A stretch of 64,000 nt of DNA from Methylotenera_A sp046594915 (GTDB lineage: Bacteria; Pseudomonadota; Gammaproteobacteria; Burkholderiales; Methylophilaceae). Shown here piece after piece: positions 45,793-53,746 of this stretch. Position numbers and translations under genes: made by a program. The notes below the pieces were generated by a model. The model did not search any database. It was not told the DNA's origin and saw nothing but the letters and a program-made list of their open reading frames with translations. The stretch's first letter is position 1, and each line of letters begins with the position of its first letter. The stretch spans positions 124,001-188,000 of the forward strand of contig JBKJRC010000003.1 of assembly GCA_046594915.1 (NCBI GenBank), in the 5' to 3' direction.

Positions 45793-47244
45793 ATGAAGCC
45801 AAATAAGCCAGAAAACTTACTGTTTGTAACAGGAAAACTGGCTGAAAAAAGCTTGAATAAGGTCTTACAAACCATCCAAACCGACAGCAAAACACCGCAG
45901 TTTAAGTATCGAATCGAGCAAATTGGCGTCTCTGTCGCCGCGTTGATGACGCCGGATTTAATCGCCAGGCGTTTAAAAGATATCGGCAATGCAGATAAAG
46001 TGATTTTGCCTGGATTGTGTCAAGGCGATTTAACTGTGCTGCAAACCCAATATGGCGTGCCGATTGAGCGCGGACCAGCAGATTTAAAAGACTTGCCGCA
46101 ATACTTTGGCAGCAAAGGTATTGCGCCTGACTTAACCCAATATTCAGTGCAAATTTTTGCCGAAATTGTCGATGCACCTGACTTAAGTGTCGATGCGATA
46201 TTACAAAAAGCGTTGCGCTTTCAGGCGCAGGGCGCCAATGTGATTGATTTAGGGTGCTTGCCTGGCAAGCCATTTTTGCATTTAAAAGATGCGATTCAAA
46301 CACTTAAATCGGCTGGATTTAAAGTCAGCGTCGATTCGATGCATGCCGAAGATTTATTGCTGGCTGGAAAATCAGGTGCAGATTACTTGTTAAGTTTGAC
46401 TGAACACACACTGTGGATTGCCGATGAAGTTGCTGCCACGCCGATTTTAATTCCTGCACGAGGTAAAAGTGGTTCTGGCAATATGGCATCGCTGTATCGC
46501 GCCATTGAGCATTGCCTTAACTGCGATAAGCCGTTTATTGCCGATGCGATTTTGGATCCGATTCATTTTGGGCTGACTGATTCGATTGTGCGTTATCACC
46601 GATTGCGCAAAAAATATCCACACATACAAATAATGATGGGAATTGGTAATTTAACCGAGTTAACCGATGCGGATACCACTGGCATTAATGCGATTTTATT
46701 TGGCTTAATTAGCGAGTTGGGTATTCAAGCCGTGTTGGCAACTTCGGTCAGTGTGCATGCGGTGAACGCGATTGCTGAGGCGGACAATGCGCGCCGTGTC
46801 ATGCATCGTGCAAAGTTGGATGACAGGTTGCCGCGTGGCTATAGCAATGGTTTGCTGGGCTTGCATGATAGAAAGCCTTTTCCATATAACAAAGACGAAA
46901 TCGGCGAAATCGCTGCGCAAATCAAAGACCCTAGTTTTAGAATTATGGTAAGTGAATCGGGCGTGCATGTGTATAACCGTGATGGCTTGCTGCAAGCTAT
47001 TGATCCATTTGCATTTTATCCCAATTTAGGCGTGCACAATGATGCCTCGCATGCGTTTTATTTGGGTGTTGAGCTGGCGCGCGCGCAAATTGCATGGCAA
47101 TTAAAAAAACGCTATGTGCAAGACGAATTGCTTGATTGGGGCGTTTCCAGCTGGATAGAAAAAGTCGGTGACAATAAAAGTCATTCAAAAAGTCATCGCG
47201 ATGCGTCCCTTAAAGAAAAAATCAGCATGAAAAAGGCAAAATAA
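45793..47244 (+). CDS. Dihydropteroate synthase-like protein (DUF6513 plus DHPS-type barrel), H4MPT synthesis
   Basis: A 483-residue protein found in H4MPT-using bacteria and archaea. The N-terminal DUF6513-type domain (LLFVTGKLAEKSLNKVL, about residues 1-130) precedes a pterin-binding TIM-barrel (about 140-400) with GANVIDLGCLPGKPF and SVDSMHAEDLL, echoing classical DHPS motifs. It likely condenses the pterin with an aniline-ribose unit, an inference from the family. The start is immediate after the previous stop, so the genes are coupled. Confidence 0.85.
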   Translation: MKPNKPENLLFVTGKLAEKSLNKVLQTIQTDSKTPQFKYRIEQIGVSVAALMTPDLIARRLKDIGNADKVILPGLCQGDLTVLQTQYGVPIERGPADLKDLPQYFGSKGIAPDLTQYSVQIFAEIVDAPDLSVDAILQKALRFQAQGANVIDLGCLPGKPFLHLKDAIQTLKSAGFKVSVDSMHAEDLLLAGKSGADYLLSLTEHTLWIADEVAATPILIPARGKSGSGNMASLYRAIEHCLNCDKPFIADAILDPIHFGLTDSIVRYHRLRKKYPHIQIMMGIGNLTELTDADTTGINAILFGLISELGIQAVLATSVSVHAVNAIAEADNARRVMHRAKLDDRLPRGYSNGLLGLHDRKPFPYNKDEIGEIAAQIKDPSFRIMVSESGVHVYNRDGLLQAIDPFAFYPNLGVHNDASHAFYLGVELARAQIAWQLKKRYVQDELLDWGVSSWIEKVGDNKSHSKSHRDASLKEKISMKKAK

Positions 47245-47257
47245 TTGATAAAAACAC

Positions 47258-47893
47258 ATGATTTTTGAAACTATTATTAGCACTATCAATGCAGAAGGCG
47301 TCGCGCATGTCACGCCTTTTGGTGTGCGCTATGCAGGTGAAAACGTCATCATTTCGCCTTATAAACCATCCACTACATTGGCGAATATATTGGCAAGCAA
47401 ACACGCGGTGATGAATATTACTGCCGATGTGCGTGTGTTTGCCGCCGCATTAACCAATCGACAAGCGTGGCAATTGCTACCAACAAGTCAGATAAAAGGT
47501 TTCAGGCTGGCAGATTGCATACAGCATGTGGAACTGGCGTTAATTGAAGTGCGTGACGACGCGGTTAGGCCGCAATTGGTGATGCAAAAAATGCATGTTC
47601 AGCAACATCAAGCTTTTAACGGATTTAATCGTGCGCAAGCAGCGGTGATAGAGCTAGCTGTTTTGGTGAGTCGCATACACTTATTGCCGCAAGAAAAAAT
47701 CCAAGCCGAAATGCACTATCTGCAAATTGCGATAGAGAAAACCGCAGGCGAAAATGAACTGCAAGCGTGGATTTGGTTAACCGAAAAAATACAGCAATTT
47801 TATGCGGCGCCTTTAAATATAAATCCAGAAAATATAAATCCAGAAAATAAAAATCCAAAGAATAAAAGTAAGCATGACACAGTTACTGATTAG
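47258..47893 (+). CDS. DUF447 family protein, probable H4MPT-pathway gene
   Basis: A 211-residue protein opening MIFETIISTINAEGVAHVTP, the signature of DUF447, a split-barrel flavin-type fold family shared by methanogens and H4MPT-containing methylotrophs. Biochemical function is not settled. The C-terminus carries an Asn/Pro/Glu/Lys tail from a 15-base tandem repeat and overlaps the start of mfnB by 20 bases. Its place between the DHPS-like gene and mfnB fits cofactor biosynthesis. Confidence 0.8.
   Translation: MIFETIISTINAEGVAHVTPFGVRYAGENVIISPYKPSTTLANILASKHAVMNITADVRVFAAALTNRQAWQLLPTSQIKGFRLADCIQHVELALIEVRDDAVRPQLVMQKMHVQQHQAFNGFNRAQAAVIELAVLVSRIHLLPQEKIQAEMHYLQIAIEKTAGENELQAWIWLTEKIQQFYAAPLNINPENINPENKNPKNKSKHDTVTD
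47816..47860 (+). repeat. 15-bp tandem repeat in the DUF447 gene, just before mfnB
   Basis: Two identical units AATATAAATCCAGAA (47816-47830 and 47831-47845) and a diverged third AATAAAAATCCAAAG (47846-47860) encode NINPE, NINPE and NKNPK. The identical first two copies suggest a recent duplication. The array ends 13 bases before the mfnB ATG, so copy number could affect the ribosome-binding region. Confidence 0.9.
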
Positions 47894-48623
47894 CGTTAAG
47901 AATGCCGAAGAAGCCATGATTGCGTTAGACGCAGGCGTTGATATTATTGACTTAAAAGATCCTGATGTTGGTGCGCTGGGCGCATTGGATATGTGCAATA
48001 CCCAGCAAATTGTACAAATTATTCAACAAGTTAATCGGTTAAGTCTAGCGAAAAAATGCCCAGTTATCAGCGCAACTGTGGGTGAAAATCATCCCAATTT
48101 AGCTGCATTGCTACAAGATATTCACGACAGAGTAAAAATGGGCATCGATATTATTAAAATAGCGCCTTCCAAATTTTTCAGCATAGCAGACTTGAAGCTT
48201 GATGATGTCAAGTTAGTAGCGGTTTTTTTTGCAGATCAACTCTTTGAAAATAAAGTCATTGACCCGACTTTGCTGGAGCAATTTAAAAAAAGTGGATTTT
48301 ATGGCGCGATGATTGACACGCATAAAAAGCAGCAAAATCTACTTGAAATTTGCAGCATACAAAACTTGCGATTGTTTACGCAAATGTGCGAAAAAAATGC
48401 CTTAAAATCAGGCTTGGCTGGTTCTTTAAAACCACAACATATTGAATATTTTAAACAGGTTAACCCATCCTATATTGGTTTTAGGGGTGGGGCGTGCGTA
48501 AATAATGTGCGAAATAGCACCTTAATGGTGGATAAGGTTAACAATATTAAAAAACTGTTGCAGGAACACAACAAATTCAACGATTTTGCCCTTGTTAGCA
48601 CATGTATAGCGTTGCATAGTTAA
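47874..48623 (+). CDS. mfnB: (5-formylfuran-3-yl)methyl phosphate synthase MfnB
   Basis: First enzyme of the furan moiety of methanofuran/methylofuran, making 4-(hydroxymethyl)-2-furancarboxaldehyde phosphate from two glyceraldehyde 3-phosphates. The 249-residue barrel has LLISVKNAEEAMIALDAGVD and DIIDLKDPDVGALGAL, with Lys28 as the probable Schiff-base lysine. Methylofuran is the formyl carrier of the Fhc complex encoded at 3.9-9.1 kb, so the two loci belong to one pathway. It overlaps the DUF447 gene by 20 bases. Confidence 0.9.
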   Translation: MTQLLISVKNAEEAMIALDAGVDIIDLKDPDVGALGALDMCNTQQIVQIIQQVNRLSLAKKCPVISATVGENHPNLAALLQDIHDRVKMGIDIIKIAPSKFFSIADLKLDDVKLVAVFFADQLFENKVIDPTLLEQFKKSGFYGAMIDTHKKQQNLLEICSIQNLRLFTQMCEKNALKSGLAGSLKPQHIEYFKQVNPSYIGFRGGACVNNVRNSTLMVDKVNNIKKLLQEHNKFNDFALVSTCIALHS

Positions 48624-48683
48624 CATTGTTTAAGTATAGTTCGTGTGTAGATATTTGTTTTAATGTTTTTAACTAGGAGTTTT

Positions 48684-49790
48684 ATGATGAAAAAGAATTT
48701 AATTGGTCTAGCTGTTATAGCTACACTAGGTTTGTCCGCTTTTGCTGCATCTGCAGAAGATATGTATCGCGGTGCTTGGTATGCAGTGCCAGGTGTTAGT
48801 TACATGAATACAGATAGCGATTTAGATGCTGATAATGGCGGTGGCGGCTTTCTTAGTATTGGTAAAGAAGTAAGCCAATATTGGGATATACAAGGTCGTT
48901 TAGGTCATAACCGTTTAGATGAAGATACCAATATTCCTGGTGCAAGCGGTCATTACAAAAATACCACACTAGGTTTAGATGCTTTGTATATGTTTAGCCG
49001 TGATAAATTCCGTCCATTCTTATTGGCTGGCTTAGGCGTAGCGCGCAATGACGTTGATTACAATATTCCAGGTGTCAATGTTGATGGCAAAAAAACATCA
49101 TGGTTAGCTGGTTTAGGGTTTGGTGCGCAATATTTAATCAATGATAAATTTGGTTTGCAAGCTGATTTGCGTCACCAATGGAGCCGCGCTAAAATCGATT
49201 TTGATGGTACTAGCGATACAAAAACTATCGGCAATACATTGTTAAGTTTAGGTGGCGTTTTCCGTTTTGGCGCACCAGCGGCAGTCGTTGCAGATGCAGC
49301 GCCAGAGCCAATGCCAATTGCAGCAGCACCAGAGCCAATGGCTGAGCCTATGCCAGAACCAGCGCCTGCACCGGCACCGGCACCAGTAGTGTGTACGCCA
49401 CAAGTTGAAACAATTACTTTACAAGCAGAGAAATTGTTTGGCTTCGATAAAGCTAAATTAACTGACACGAGTGAAATTGATCGTGAAGTCGTTGCAAAAA
49501 TGAAAGAAAATTCAATATTTGCATCAGTAAAAATTGTTGGTCACACAGATAAATTAGGTAGTGAAAAATATAACCAAGCACTTTCTGAAAGACGTGCTAA
49601 CCAAGTGCGTGACTACATTATCAGTCAAGGCATTGATGCAAATCGTTTAATTGCAGTAGGTAAAGGCGAAAGTATGCCTAAAGTTAACTGTGACGATGTT
49701 AAAGGTCGTAAAGCACAGATTGAGTGCTTAGCACCGAATCGTCGTGTAGAAATTGAAGCAACTCGCTCAGTTGAAAAAGGTTGTAATTAA
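48684..49790 (+). CDS. OmpA family outer membrane protein
   Basis: A 368-residue protein with signal peptide (MMKKNLIGLAVIATLGLSAF, cleavage near ASA-ED), an eight-stranded OmpA-type beta-barrel (about residues 25-200), a Pro/Glu/Ala hinge (PEPMAEPMPEPAPAPAPAP) and a C-terminal OmpA peptidoglycan-binding domain with VGHTDKLGSEKYNQALSERR. AGGAG lies four bases before the ATG at 48684; an in-frame ATG 21 bases upstream is not favoured. A strong terminator follows, which suggests a highly expressed single-gene unit. Confidence 0.93.
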   Translation: MMKKNLIGLAVIATLGLSAFAASAEDMYRGAWYAVPGVSYMNTDSDLDADNGGGGFLSIGKEVSQYWDIQGRLGHNRLDEDTNIPGASGHYKNTTLGLDALYMFSRDKFRPFLLAGLGVARNDVDYNIPGVNVDGKKTSWLAGLGFGAQYLINDKFGLQADLRHQWSRAKIDFDGTSDTKTIGNTLLSLGGVFRFGAPAAVVADAAPEPMPIAAAPEPMAEPMPEPAPAPAPAPVVCTPQVETITLQAEKLFGFDKAKLTDTSEIDREVVAKMKENSIFASVKIVGHTDKLGSEKYNQALSERRANQVRDYIISQGIDANRLIAVGKGESMPKVNCDDVKGRKAQIECLAPNRRVEIEATRSVEKGCN

Positions 49791-49806
49791 GTTCTAAGGT
49801 TTGTTT

Positions 49807-49833
49807 AAAAGCCTCGCTTTGCGGGGCTTTTTT
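49807..49833 (+). terminator. Rho-independent terminator after the OmpA-type gene
   Basis: Stem AAAAGCCTCGC and GCGGGGCTTTT with a TTT loop and one G-T pair, followed by a T-run. A textbook intrinsic terminator 16 bases after the stop codon. Confidence 0.93.
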
Positions 49834-49902
49834 ATTGCATGTAGTTTCATATTGCCCGCACTTTCTTTTAATCACAGCTTACTTTATCGTTATAATCATG
49901 CT

Positions 49903-51276
49903 ATGAAAAAGCCTGTTGATTTGGTTATTGAAGCGCGTTGGTTAATACCCATTATTCCTAAAAATAAATTATCAGAACATCAAGCTGTAGTGATTCAGTC
50001 AGGTGCCATTGTTGATATTTGCTCTATCATAGAAGCTAATGAACAATATCAGGCAAAAGAATACGTTCAATTGGCGGAACACGTATTAATTCCAGGCTTC
50101 ATTAATTTACACGCGCACGCGAGTATGAATTTAATGCGCGGCTTGGCAGATGATTTGCCATTAATGCCTTGGCTGCAGCAGCACATTTGGCCAGCGGAAC
50201 ACAAGTTTGTATCACCCAATTTTGTGCATGATGGCACTTTGCTGGCTTGCGCAGAAATGCTAAGAGGCGGTATTACCACCTTTAACGATATGTATTTTTA
50301 TCCAGAATCAGCGGCACAAGCGATTATTCAAACAGGTATGCGTGCCAATTTAGGTTTGGTGGTTTTAGAGTTTGCAACGCAATATGCTAATCATGCCGAA
50401 AGCTATATCGATAAAGGCACGCAAGCGCGCGATGCGCTTAAAAATGAGCCGCTGATTAGTTTTAGTTTTGCGCCACATGCGCCATATACAGTCGGCGATG
50501 AGACCTTTGTGCAAATTAACACCTTAAGTGCGCAGTTAAATATTGGCATTCATACGCATTTACATGAAACAAAAGCCGAAATTGAACAAAGTGAACAAGC
50601 CTATGGCCTGCGGCCTTTAATGCGGTTGGCGAAACTAGGTTTATTAGGGTCAACTACCACTTTCGCGCATGCTGTACATTTAAATGATGTTGAAATAGGC
50701 TTGCTAGCCGAGAACGGCTGTAGCATCGCGCATTGCCCTAGCTCTAATTTGAAGTTAGCTTCGGGCATTGCGCGTGTTGCACATTACGCAAGCCAGGGGA
50801 TTAACGTAGGTTTAGGCACGGATGGCGCGGCTAGCAATAATCGACTGGATATATTCACTGAAATGCGGTTGGCCGCATTGCTTGCAAAAGGCTTTAGCGG
50901 CGATGCAACGGCAGTTCCTGCGCATCAAGCGTTAGAGATGGCAACGATTAACGGCGCCAAAGCTTTGGGCCTAGATGACAAAATAGGCTCAATTGAAATC
51001 GGTAAATTGGCCGATTTAACGGCTGTGAAATTAAATGATTCAAACATGCAGCCATGTTTTGATGTTGCATCGCATTTGGTCTATGTGGCTGAACGCGAGC
51101 AGGTAAGCCATGTTTGGGTCAATGGCGATTTAAAATATCAACAATCTAACCATTGTAACGGCGTTTACAGTAATATTGAGCCACAAGAGTTGGCTGATAT
51201 TGCTGCCAAATGGCAAATTAAATTGTCTGAGTTTAAATCGAATGAACTTGAAACCCGACAGACTAAATCCAGTTAA
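49903..51276 (+). CDS. TRZ/ATZ family amidohydrolase, probable S-adenosylhomocysteine/methylthioadenosine deaminase
   Basis: A 457-residue metal-dependent deaminase of the amidohydrolase superfamily. Motifs are GFINLHAHASMNLMRG (HxH), HLHETKAEIEQ and the late GLGTDGAASNNRLD. The closest group is MtaD-type deaminases acting on S-adenosylhomocysteine or methylthioadenosine, plausible beside the SAM-dependent UbiG. The ATG at 49903 is chosen; the frame extends upstream through the terminator and must not be used. A TATAAT at 49891-49896 sits very close to the start. Confidence 0.88.
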   Translation: MKKPVDLVIEARWLIPIIPKNKLSEHQAVVIQSGAIVDICSIIEANEQYQAKEYVQLAEHVLIPGFINLHAHASMNLMRGLADDLPLMPWLQQHIWPAEHKFVSPNFVHDGTLLACAEMLRGGITTFNDMYFYPESAAQAIIQTGMRANLGLVVLEFATQYANHAESYIDKGTQARDALKNEPLISFSFAPHAPYTVGDETFVQINTLSAQLNIGIHTHLHETKAEIEQSEQAYGLRPLMRLAKLGLLGSTTTFAHAVHLNDVEIGLLAENGCSIAHCPSSNLKLASGIARVAHYASQGINVGLGTDGAASNNRLDIFTEMRLAALLAKGFSGDATAVPAHQALEMATINGAKALGLDDKIGSIEIGKLADLTAVKLNDSNMQPCFDVASHLVYVAEREQVSHVWVNGDLKYQQSNHCNGVYSNIEPQELADIAAKWQIKLSEFKSNELETRQTKSS

Positions 51277-51310
51277 TCACCTTATTTTATAAAGCATAAA
51301 GTTATCATCA

Positions 51311-52006
51311 ATGTCTAATTACGATACAGCCGAACTGAATAAATTCAGTGAGTTAGCCCATAAATGGTGGGATAAAACTAGCGAATTTAAACCCCTGCAT
51401 GATATTAATCCGCTACGTTTAAACTACATTGACCAAGCAGTAATTTTAGCTGGAAAAACCGTGCTCGATGTTGGTTGCGGCGGCGGAATATTAAGTGAAT
51501 CAATGGCGCAAAAAGGCGCTAAAGTCACTGGCATTGATTTGGGGAAAAAAGCCTTAAAAGTAGCGGAGTTGCATAGTTTAGAAAGTGGCGTTGTTGTGGA
51601 TTATCGCTTAATTGCGGTGGAACAGTTGGCCAAAGAAGCGCCAGCCAGTTTTGATGTGGTCACTTGTTTAGAAATGCTCGAGCATGTACCAGATCCGGCC
51701 AGTGTGATTCAGGCTTGCGCGGCACTGGTTAAACCAGGCGGACATGTGTTTTTTTCTACCATCAATCGCAATCCAAAAGCGTATTTATTCGCGGTAATCG
51801 GCGCGGAATATGTGTTGAACATGTTGCCACGTGGCACGCATGATTATACGAAATTTATCAAGCCGTCTGAATTAGCAGGCTGGATGCGGACTGCAGATTT
51901 GTTACTTAACCATCAAATTGGCATGAGTTATAACCCGATTACTCAACATTATTGGCTGGATAATAATGTTTCTGTTAATTATATGATGCACGCAATGAAA
52001 GCTTGA
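51311..52006 (+). CDS. ubiG: Ubiquinone biosynthesis O-methyltransferase UbiG
   Basis: SAM-dependent enzyme performing both O-methylations of ubiquinone synthesis, 231 residues. It has KWWDKTSEFKPLHDINPLRL at the N-terminus and the SAM site LDVGCGGGILSESMA, both diagnostic. It is followed after three bases by gph, the usual betaproteobacterial pair. Confidence 0.96.
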   Translation: MSNYDTAELNKFSELAHKWWDKTSEFKPLHDINPLRLNYIDQAVILAGKTVLDVGCGGGILSESMAQKGAKVTGIDLGKKALKVAELHSLESGVVVDYRLIAVEQLAKEAPASFDVVTCLEMLEHVPDPASVIQACAALVKPGGHVFFSTINRNPKAYLFAVIGAEYVLNMLPRGTHDYTKFIKPSELAGWMRTADLLLNHQIGMSYNPITQHYWLDNNVSVNYMMHAMKA

Positions 52007-52009
52007 TAT

Positions 52010-52663
52010 TTGATTAACACCATACTTTTTGATCTGGACGGCACGCTTGTCGATACTGCGCCAGATTTAGGTCATGCACTCAATATTCAATTGATTCGTC
52101 ATGCTAAACAACCGTTGAGTGATGCGGTTATCAGGCCATTTGCTTCGCACGGCTCGCGCGGATTATTAGGGTTGGGTTTTGGCATTACGCCAAAAGATGA
52201 TTGCTTTATAGCGATGCGTGATGAATACTTAAGTATTTACGACGCTGTATTTACACGCAGCCCAGTTTTGCTAGATGGCATTGCAGATTTATTACAAGCC
52301 ATTGAAAAGAAAGACTTAAGCTGGGGAATTGTCACTAATAAGCCACGCCGTTTTACACAGCCATTAATCAAAAATATGGGTTTAGATAATCGTGCTGTTT
52401 GTGTGATTAGCGGCGATGACGCGCCGCAACCAAAGCCATCGCCTGCAACCCTTTTGTTAGCTTGTCAACAAATCGGCGTTAAGCCTGAAAACTGCATTTA
52501 TCTCGGTGACGCACAGCGCGATGTGCAAGCTGGCAAAGCGGCTGGTATAAAAACTGTGGTGGCTTTATTTGGCTATATTGATGCAACTGATAGGCCGCAT
52601 GAGTGGGGCGCTGACGCTTTGATACAAGCGCCTGCGGATTTATTGGGCTTAATTAACTGTTAA
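52010..52663 (+). CDS. gph: Phosphoglycolate phosphatase-like HAD hydrolase
   Basis: A 217-residue HAD-superfamily phosphatase with motif I FDLDGTLVDTAPDL, motif II (IVTNKP) and motif IV GDAQRDVQAGKAAG. Neighbour ubiG and length support Gph, which salvages 2-phosphoglycolate, although some members in this position act on N-acetylmuramate phosphate (MupP). The start is TTG 52010, just after the ubiG stop; no ATG fits the conserved N-terminus. Confidence 0.85.
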   Translation: MINTILFDLDGTLVDTAPDLGHALNIQLIRHAKQPLSDAVIRPFASHGSRGLLGLGFGITPKDDCFIAMRDEYLSIYDAVFTRSPVLLDGIADLLQAIEKKDLSWGIVTNKPRRFTQPLIKNMGLDNRAVCVISGDDAPQPKPSPATLLLACQQIGVKPENCIYLGDAQRDVQAGKAAGIKTVVALFGYIDATDRPHEWGADALIQAPADLLGLINC

Positions 52664-52753
52664 GTTGGATATCAAAAAAACCATAAAAACTGAGCGCATT
52701 GCAAAACAGGTGCGATACAAATTACATCTGCAATACAATTTCTGCAACAAAAC

Positions 52754-53368
52754 TTAAGCTACAGGCCTGCGTTCTAAAATTGCTTGAGCGAGTGTTCCGC
52801 TGTCTACATACTCAATCTCACCGCCCATCGGCAAGCCACGGGCAATGCGGCTTACTTTAATGCCACGTGTTTTAAGTAACTGGCTAATGTAATGCGCAGT
52901 CGCTTCGCCCTCAACCGTGTAATTTGTGGCCAATATTACTTCGTTGACAATGCCGTCTTGCGCGCGTTTAATCAGTTTATCCAGGTTAATCTCTTTAGGG
53001 CCAATGCCATCTAATGGCGATAATCGGCCCATCAACACAAAATACATGCCGCTGTAAGAATGCGTTTGTTCCATCATCATCAAATCGGTTGGCATTTCTA
53101 CCACGCATAACTGGCTGGAATCACGATTCCCAGTCTCGCGGTTGTCAGAGGTGCATAAAGCACAAATGCTGGATTCGGAAAAGTTATTGCACAGTGTGCA
53201 ATGCCCTAGTGCTTGCAAGGCGTTTTCTAAACTATTGCCTAATTTAGCTGCGCCTTTTCTATCGCGCTGCAATAGATAATAAGCCATGCGCAAGGCAGAT
53301 TTTGGTCCTACGCCAGGCAAACAGCGTAGCGAATCGATTAATTGCTCAAGCGCAGGAGGATTTTTCAA
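52754..53368 (-). CDS. recR: Recombination mediator RecR
   Basis: A 204-residue protein that with RecO loads RecA in gap repair. It has the N-terminal helix-hairpin-helix (LPGVGPKSALRMAYYLLQ), a zinc motif CTLCNNFSESSICALC and the Toprim domain (LCVVEMPTDLMMMEQT). It is transcribed with ybaB and dnaX, the canonical order dnaX-ybaB-recR. Confidence 0.97.
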   Translation of the reverse strand: MKNPPALEQLIDSLRCLPGVGPKSALRMAYYLLQRDRKGAAKLGNSLENALQALGHCTLCNNFSESSICALCTSDNRETGNRDSSQLCVVEMPTDLMMMEQTHSYSGMYFVLMGRLSPLDGIGPKEINLDKLIKRAQDGIVNEVILATNYTVEGEATAHYISQLLKTRGIKVSRIARGLPMGGEIEYVDSGTLAQAILERRPVA

Positions 53369-53385
53369 AGAAAAAATTAACTGAA

Positions 53386-53694
53386 TTAAAACGGTAATTT
53401 AAAACCTGCTGGCATCATGCCAGACATGCGCGCACTAGATGTTGCTTCTGCTTTGGCTCTAGCATCGTTTAACGCAATCAGCAATAAATCCTCCAAAGTT
53501 TCGCGGTCATCCATCGCAGAATCGTCAATATTGACGCGTTTAATCACGTTATTGCAAGTCATGCTAATTTTTACCAGTCCATTGCTGGCGATACCTTCAA
53601 CTAAGGTTTCGGCTAGTTCTGCTTGTGCTTTTTGCATGTTGGCCTGCATTTGCTGGGCCTGTTTCATCATATTGCCCATGCCACCTTTCATCAT
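53386..53694 (-). CDS. ybaB: YbaB/EbfC family nucleoid-associated protein
   Basis: A 102-residue DNA-binding protein with the GNMMKQAQQMQANMQKAQAE coiled-coil start and the central GLVKISMTCNNVIKRVNIDD typical of the family. AAGGAG precedes the ATG at 53694. It lies between dnaX and recR, as is standard. Confidence 0.95.
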   Translation of the reverse strand: MMKGGMGNMMKQAQQMQANMQKAQAELAETLVEGIASNGLVKISMTCNNVIKRVNIDDSAMDDRETLEDLLLIALNDARAKAEATSSARMSGMMPAGFKLPF

Positions 53695-53746
53695 ATTTTT
53701 CTCCTTTTTTATGGGTTAAGTTTATTTAGTTTTAAGTCTATATCGT

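Noticed and set aside
49172..49468. Gly/Ala-rich antisense open frame
   Set aside because: It is the mirror of the Pro/Glu/Ala hinge of the OmpA-type protein; low-complexity coding creates it by chance.
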